Below are positions 5,406-8,011 of a stretch of DNA of 8,011 nt, piece after piece. How positions within the stretch are numbered: the first letter of the stretch is position 1; every line of letters starts with the position of its first letter. Source of the DNA: Acidobacteriota bacterium. GTDB taxonomy: Bacteria > Acidobacteriota > Terriglobia > Acidiferrales > UBA7541. A program made the translations under genes and the position numbers. Under the pieces are notes generated by a model. That model made no database searches. It saw nothing but the letters and a program-made list of their open reading frames with translations, and was not told the DNA's origin. Location of the stretch: assembly GCA_003131705.1 (NCBI GenBank), contig PKUY01000355.1:5155-13165 (forward strand). Reading direction: 5' to 3'.

Positions 5406-5804
5406 TCAGGCCCTCGAACTGAAATTCAAATGGATACGCATGCCGCCTTCTGGCTCGACGTAGCGTGCGACAAACTCGAAAGGCTTACATTCGGCGACAG
5501 CTCCCTTGACCACCTCGCGGGCGCGCTGCCGGTCTGTCGGGTGGGGCCTCGCCCAATACATGTCCTCATTCCATTCAGAATCCGGATCAAGCCTGTAGAT
5601 TTGGCGCAACTGCTCCGAGAGCGTTGGCTTTCGCGTTGTGAGGTCGAAGTCATAGCTTCCACAATTCGCGAGCCGCTCGGCCTGCGCCAGCAGCGCTTCG
5701 CTTTCGCGCAGTTTCTCTTCCGCTGCTTTGCGCTCGGTGATGTCCCGGGAGATGCCGCGGACTAGCACCACGCGCCCCGTTTCGTCCTTTATGCCGGGAG
5801 GCGT
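5406..5804 (-). pseudogene. PAS-domain fragment of a lost sensor kinase or GGDEF protein
   Basis: The open frame starts after a TAA at 5805-5807 and reads PGIKDETGRVVLVRGISRD followed by ITERK, the classic end of one PAS/PAC unit. A short coiled linker (AAEEKLRESEALLAQAERLA) and most of a second PAS_3-type domain follow (GSYDFDLTTRKPTLSEQLRQ up to RYVEPEGGMRIHL), breaking off at NFSSRA-stop. It has no plausible start: the GTG at 5771 lies within the first PAS end. There is no kinase, GGDEF or other output domain. Both edges end abruptly, so this is the remnant of a multi-PAS signalling protein, probably cut by rearrangement. The adjacent low-GC stretch and insertion sequence support this. Confidence 0.75.
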
Positions 5805-6189
5805 TTAGATTTGTCTGGCGAGCGCTTTCTCGGAGGGACTCGAACGGGAATTCGAGTTTGGGTCCGCGGCAGTATTGTCCTTACGGCGTTTTTAGTCGAT
5901 AGCTTCCGCTCTACGGGCCCTGTGAGGTCGAAAGTCATCTATCCGCTCGTACGTCACTATCGCGGTGCAATAACGGCGACTTTCTATTCTCATCATCGAC
6001 TTCGTACATCCTGGAGCTGAGAACAGACCCCGTTATGGCAAATTTGAGCGGGAGTTTACTGTTATACAAACAGCCTGTCAAGGATTCTGCTGTACTTTTA
6101 GCTATTTCGGAAGTTTTGAATGCGCGAACAAGAAGAGCAGCAAGTGGGACAGGATTTAATGCACAGGGGGAACCGTGAGGCAACGGGCG
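5805..6189. other. Gene-free, lower-GC stretch between the PAS fragment and the insertion sequence
   Basis: No recognisable domain appears on either strand. There is a 7-bp inverted repeat, actcgaa/ttcgagt (5838-5844 and 5851-5857). A 47-codon frame at 6035-6178 (starting MANLSGSLLLYKQPV) has no clear ribosome binding site and AT-rich third positions, and I do not call it a gene. From about 5900 to 6170 the base composition is visibly richer in A and T than elsewhere in the window, consistent with imported or decayed DNA. Confidence 0.4.
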
Positions 6190-6206
6190 CTATTTTCAGA
6201 CGGAGA

Positions 6207-6236
6207 AATCCGGCTAGGGCGGAGCCCTAAAAATGC
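6207..6236. repeat. Small hairpin near the transposase 3' side
   Basis: agggc and gccct pair around gga in ctagggcggagccct (about 6216-6230). Just before it, cgga-gaaa-tccg makes a four-base stem with a GAAA loop (6202-6213). On the minus strand the T-run precedes rather than follows the stem, so it is not a terminator for the transposase gene. It may belong to the IS end or to an intergenic repeat. Confidence 0.3.
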
Positions 6237-6297
6237 GTCACGATGCTTCGAAGGATTTAGATCCTGCTGCACCAAGGATGTCGCGATGCCCAGAGCT

Positions 6298-7491
6298 TCA
6301 ACTGCTGTCGGCAGAACAGGGACGAAAAAGGTTGACCCAGAGGATGAGGAACAGTTCTGCGCTGCTACGAATGGGATGAGTGCCACGACGAAGATAGCGC
6401 AGGCGGTAGAGTCGCTCGATGGTCAAGGACAGGATGGTGAGGAGCCAGCCGATCAGCAGACTGTTGGCATGATGATGGCAGATATGCTCGAGGCCGTGAC
6501 GACTCTTGGCTTCGTTGAAGCCCTGGTTTTCGATCTCCCAGCGGCTCTTGGCCATGCGGAACAGAGAACGAGGGCCAGCGGTGGAAGACGCAAAATTCGT
6601 TAGCCAGTAGGCTTCCACCACCGTGCCATCGGGCTTGTGCTGGCGATAGAAGAAGACGCGAACGGTTTCCCAGTGCAGCGCTTCCCAGGGATCGAAGTCC
6701 TCTGCGTCCCAGATCTCCACGCGATCGGGTCCCTGCTGAAAAACCGTGGCGGGAGGCCCGGAAGGAAAACGTTGCTGGGCGGCGGCGAGCAACTCCGGCA
6801 AGTTGTCTTTCAGCCGTGCCACCACCCGGAGACCGAGCTCGCCCGCCGTATGCAGGAACGGCGCGGTGGCGAATGCTCCATCGACGACCACATACTGCGC
6901 AAAGCGTTTTCCCACGCTCCCGATCACCCGCCGCAACAGCCGCTGCCCGGCGGCGTACTCGCTATCGCCGGGTCCGTAGGGTTCCCCATCGCAGGGCAGA
7001 GATAGGCCGGTTCCCACCACGCTGATCATCACGAAAGAATGTTGATAGCCCAAAATCTGTTTTTGGGCATTCCGCCGCGGGCGGCAGAGCGAACAGCCCT
7101 GATGGGTCCGCCATCCAGCGCCAGTGCCGTCGATAGCCAGACCGATCCAGCGGCAATCATCAAAGGCTTTGTTGCGCTTGGCACCGCGGAGGAGGGAGAG
7201 CAGAGCTTGCCGCGTCGGGCCGGGATCGAGCCGCTCGGTGAAATAGCCCAAGGCATCGTCGGAAAACGGAGCCGGGATGGAGAGCCTTCGTCGAGCCGCA
7301 GAGCGCACCAGCGCTTCGACCGCATGAAAACTCGATTGGCGGAGGATTTGGCCTACCAGCAAAGCCCAGAGCAGACCCTGTGGGGGAATCTGGGGTTGTG
7401 GCCGACCGTCTCCCGGATCCTGCAGATACCGCCGCAGTCGAAGACGCCGCGTCACATAGTGGAGCAGATGACGTGGCGTCGGACCGTTCAT
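6298..7491 (-). CDS. DDE transposase, IS4-like superfamily
   Basis: The start is the ATG at 7491 (MNGPTPRHLL), giving 397 residues. The frame is open 46 codons further upstream, but that stretch is only the shadow of the overlapping upstream gene. The ATG overlaps the TGA of the upstream gene (ATGA), so translation is probably coupled, helped by a purine-rich run before it. Catalytic residues of the RNase H-like fold appear as D121 (LAIDGTG), D204 (YVVVDGAF) and E321 (or E319) in SRWEIENQGFNEAKSRHGLE. The R-W-x-I-E-N-x-x-F-N pattern with a nearby L-E-H is typical of IS4-type transposases. The spacing to the Lys does not fit the strict Y-R-E-K rule, so I do not name a subfamily. No internal stop or frameshift is present. 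It catalyses cut-and-paste movement of its element. Confidence 0.85.
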   Translation of the reverse strand: MNGPTPRHLLHYVTRRLRLRRYLQDPGDGRPQPQIPPQGLLWALLVGQILRQSSFHAVEALVRSAARRRLSIPAPFSDDALGYFTERLDPGPTRQALLSLLRGAKRNKAFDDCRWIGLAIDGTGAGWRTHQGCSLCRPRRNAQKQILGYQHSFVMISVVGTGLSLPCDGEPYGPGDSEYAAGQRLLRRVIGSVGKRFAQYVVVDGAFATAPFLHTAGELGLRVVARLKDNLPELLAAAQQRFPSGPPATVFQQGPDRVEIWDAEDFDPWEALHWETVRVFFYRQHKPDGTVVEAYWLTNFASSTAGPRSLFRMAKSRWEIENQGFNEAKSRHGLEHICHHHANSLLIGWLLTILSLTIERLYRLRYLRRGTHPIRSSAELFLILWVNLFRPCSADSS

Positions 7492-7874
7492 CTCTTCTTC
7501 TTGTTCTTGAGCTTCTTCTCTTGCTTCCGTGCCAAAACCAAGAGTTGCGCGTTCGCTGCCAGCACTTCGCGGACGGCGTCTTGAAACTCCCGCCCCTCCT
7601 GGACCCGACGCCGCACTTCCTCGACCCATTCCTTGGGGATGTGCTGAACCCGCTTTTTCCCCTGGACCATAAAAGTGAGCGACCAGACCGGATGGCCGCG
7701 GTCATCGGCGCAATGACAGGTGGGCTTGCCGCAGCGGAGATGGGTGAGAGAGAGGGAACCAGGGAGAGCATCGGCGGGGATGTGAAAACGGCGCACCAAC
7801 TGGAACTTGCGCTGACGCAGGCGAGAAGCGAGCAGGTCCTGAGCTCGATGAGTCATCTTAGTGTATACATACAA
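7488..7874 (-). CDS. DUF6788-like accessory protein of the insertion sequence
   Basis: A 128-residue protein upstream of and overlapping the transposase gene. The central motif C48-GKPT-C53-H-C55-A (RCGKPTCHCA) followed by H61 looks like a small metal-binding knuckle. Next come a beta segment (VWSLTFMVQGKKRVQHIPKE) and a helical part (84-118), and the protein ends in a Lys-rich tail (KKLKNKKKR). This layout matches DUF6788 proteins, often found next to transposase genes, as I recall. Its role is unknown; DNA binding or control of transposition is plausible. The ATG at 7874 lacks a clear Shine-Dalgarno. A second ATG at 7856 (MTHRAQDLL) may be the real start, because ttgatt near 7890 with a tatgta box 17 bases later would place transcription between the two. 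Confidence 0.75.
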   Translation of the reverse strand: MYVYTKMTHRAQDLLASRLRQRKFQLVRRFHIPADALPGSLSLTHLRCGKPTCHCADDRGHPVWSLTFMVQGKKRVQHIPKEWVEEVRRRVQEGREFQDAVREVLAANAQLLVLARKQEKKLKNKKKR

Positions 7875-8011
7875 TAAGAACTCGTTAAAATCAAGTACCG
7901 TCTGCGAATGCGAAAATAGGAGTCTAATGCGGAAGGGAGGGCGAGCGGGAGAAAAGGCCGATCTTACTGGGGCGGAGTAGGGTGGTCGCTGTCAATCTTC
8001 CGAAACGGCTG
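7875..8011. other. Right margin, no gene seen
   Basis: It holds the probable promoter side of the insertion sequence and, beyond about 7919, flanking chromosomal DNA. A 17-codon frame from atgcgg to a tag near 7980 is too short to support. The sequence is cut by the window edge. Confidence 0.35.

Larger units (their letters stand above)
6190..7919 (-). mobile_element. Two-gene insertion sequence (DUF6788-like protein plus DDE transposase)
   Basis: The element carries two minus-strand genes joined by an ATGA overlap, with non-coding margins on both sides. The boundaries are approximate. The best inverted match is ctattttc at 6190-6197 against gaaaatag at 7912-7919, followed inward by agacgg (6198-6203) and, after eight extra bases, its complement (7898-7903). 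I find no target duplication next to these positions, so the true tips may lie elsewhere. Both genes are open throughout, so the element could still be active. Confidence 0.55.

Noticed and set aside
5815..5865. tRNA 3' end or attachment-site remnant on the minus strand (ttcgagtccctcc, like a T-arm and acceptor)
   Set aside because: The arms that should pair in the T-stem (tcccg and ccctc) do not, and no other cloverleaf arms are found upstream.
6035..6178. Small plus-strand gene of 47 codons
   Set aside because: It has a weak or absent ribosome binding site, AT-rich third positions and no recognisable family, in a stretch that otherwise looks decayed.
6156..6386. Minus-strand frame of 76 codons downstream of the transposase
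   Set aside because: It overlaps the transposase end in another frame, has no ribosome binding site, and its product looks like a translation of intergenic hairpins.
7492..7629. N-terminal extension of the transposase by 46 residues
   Set aside because: It overlaps the upstream gene and is only the shadow of its coding sequence. The ATGA junction gives the natural start.
1..8011. CRISPR array, rRNA, toxin-antitoxin or defence genes
   Set aside because: I see no regularly spaced direct repeats, no rRNA signatures, and no protein pattern of such systems on either strand.

Overview
This is an 8 kb piece of a GC-rich chromosome. It most likely comes from an acidobacterium (class Terriglobia, the Koribacter/Sulfotelmatobacter type of genome). 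The main pointers are the short NuoI type, hairpin repeats of the kind 'gcacgacttt-agtcgtgc' and 'ctcagcggctaaag' between genes, a PilZ-receiver fusion, and decayed insertion sequences scattered among housekeeping genes. The assignment is an inference from sequence style, not from a marker gene.

Layout, left to right. The first 104 bases are the 3' end of an unidentified plus-strand gene. After 143 bases holding two hairpin repeats comes nuoI (248-712, +), a complex I ferredoxin subunit with both 4Fe-4S motifs intact. No nuoJ follows. Bases 713-1128 hold no convincing gene, only one weak candidate at 964. Two minus-strand genes follow: a double zinc-ribbon protein (1129-1446) and a PilZ-receiver protein (1672-2691) whose phosphorylatable Asp is replaced by Glu. 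A 318-base divergent region with a 12-base palindrome and short repeats separates the PilZ-receiver gene from a luciferase-like flavin monooxygenase (3010-4071, +).

At 4207-4595 lies a 389-bp deletion derivative of an ISNCY/IS1202-type insertion sequence. Its imperfect 29-bp terminal inverted repeats and a perfect 16-bp target duplication are still visible, but most of the transposase is gone. It sits right beside the apparent promoter of a cold-shock gene (4802-5008, +). That gene has a leader of about 156 nt containing an intrinsic-terminator-like hairpin and a second hairpin before the Shine-Dalgarno. A 70-residue Tudor-like protein (5076-5288, +) follows, probably co-transcribed, and a strong hairpin closes the pair.

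The right part looks like accessory DNA. It has a PAS-domain fragment of a lost sensor kinase (5406-5804, -), about 400 bases of lower-GC sequence without a gene, and a two-gene insertion sequence (about 6190-7919, -). The insertion sequence carries an accessory protein resembling DUF6788 and an apparently intact DDE transposase, coupled by an ATGA overlap.

No new multi-gene system is evident. The points most worth a second look are the structured cold-shock leader with its Tudor-like partner gene, the 16-bp-duplication IS remnant next to that promoter, and the PilZ protein with a phosphomimetic receiver.
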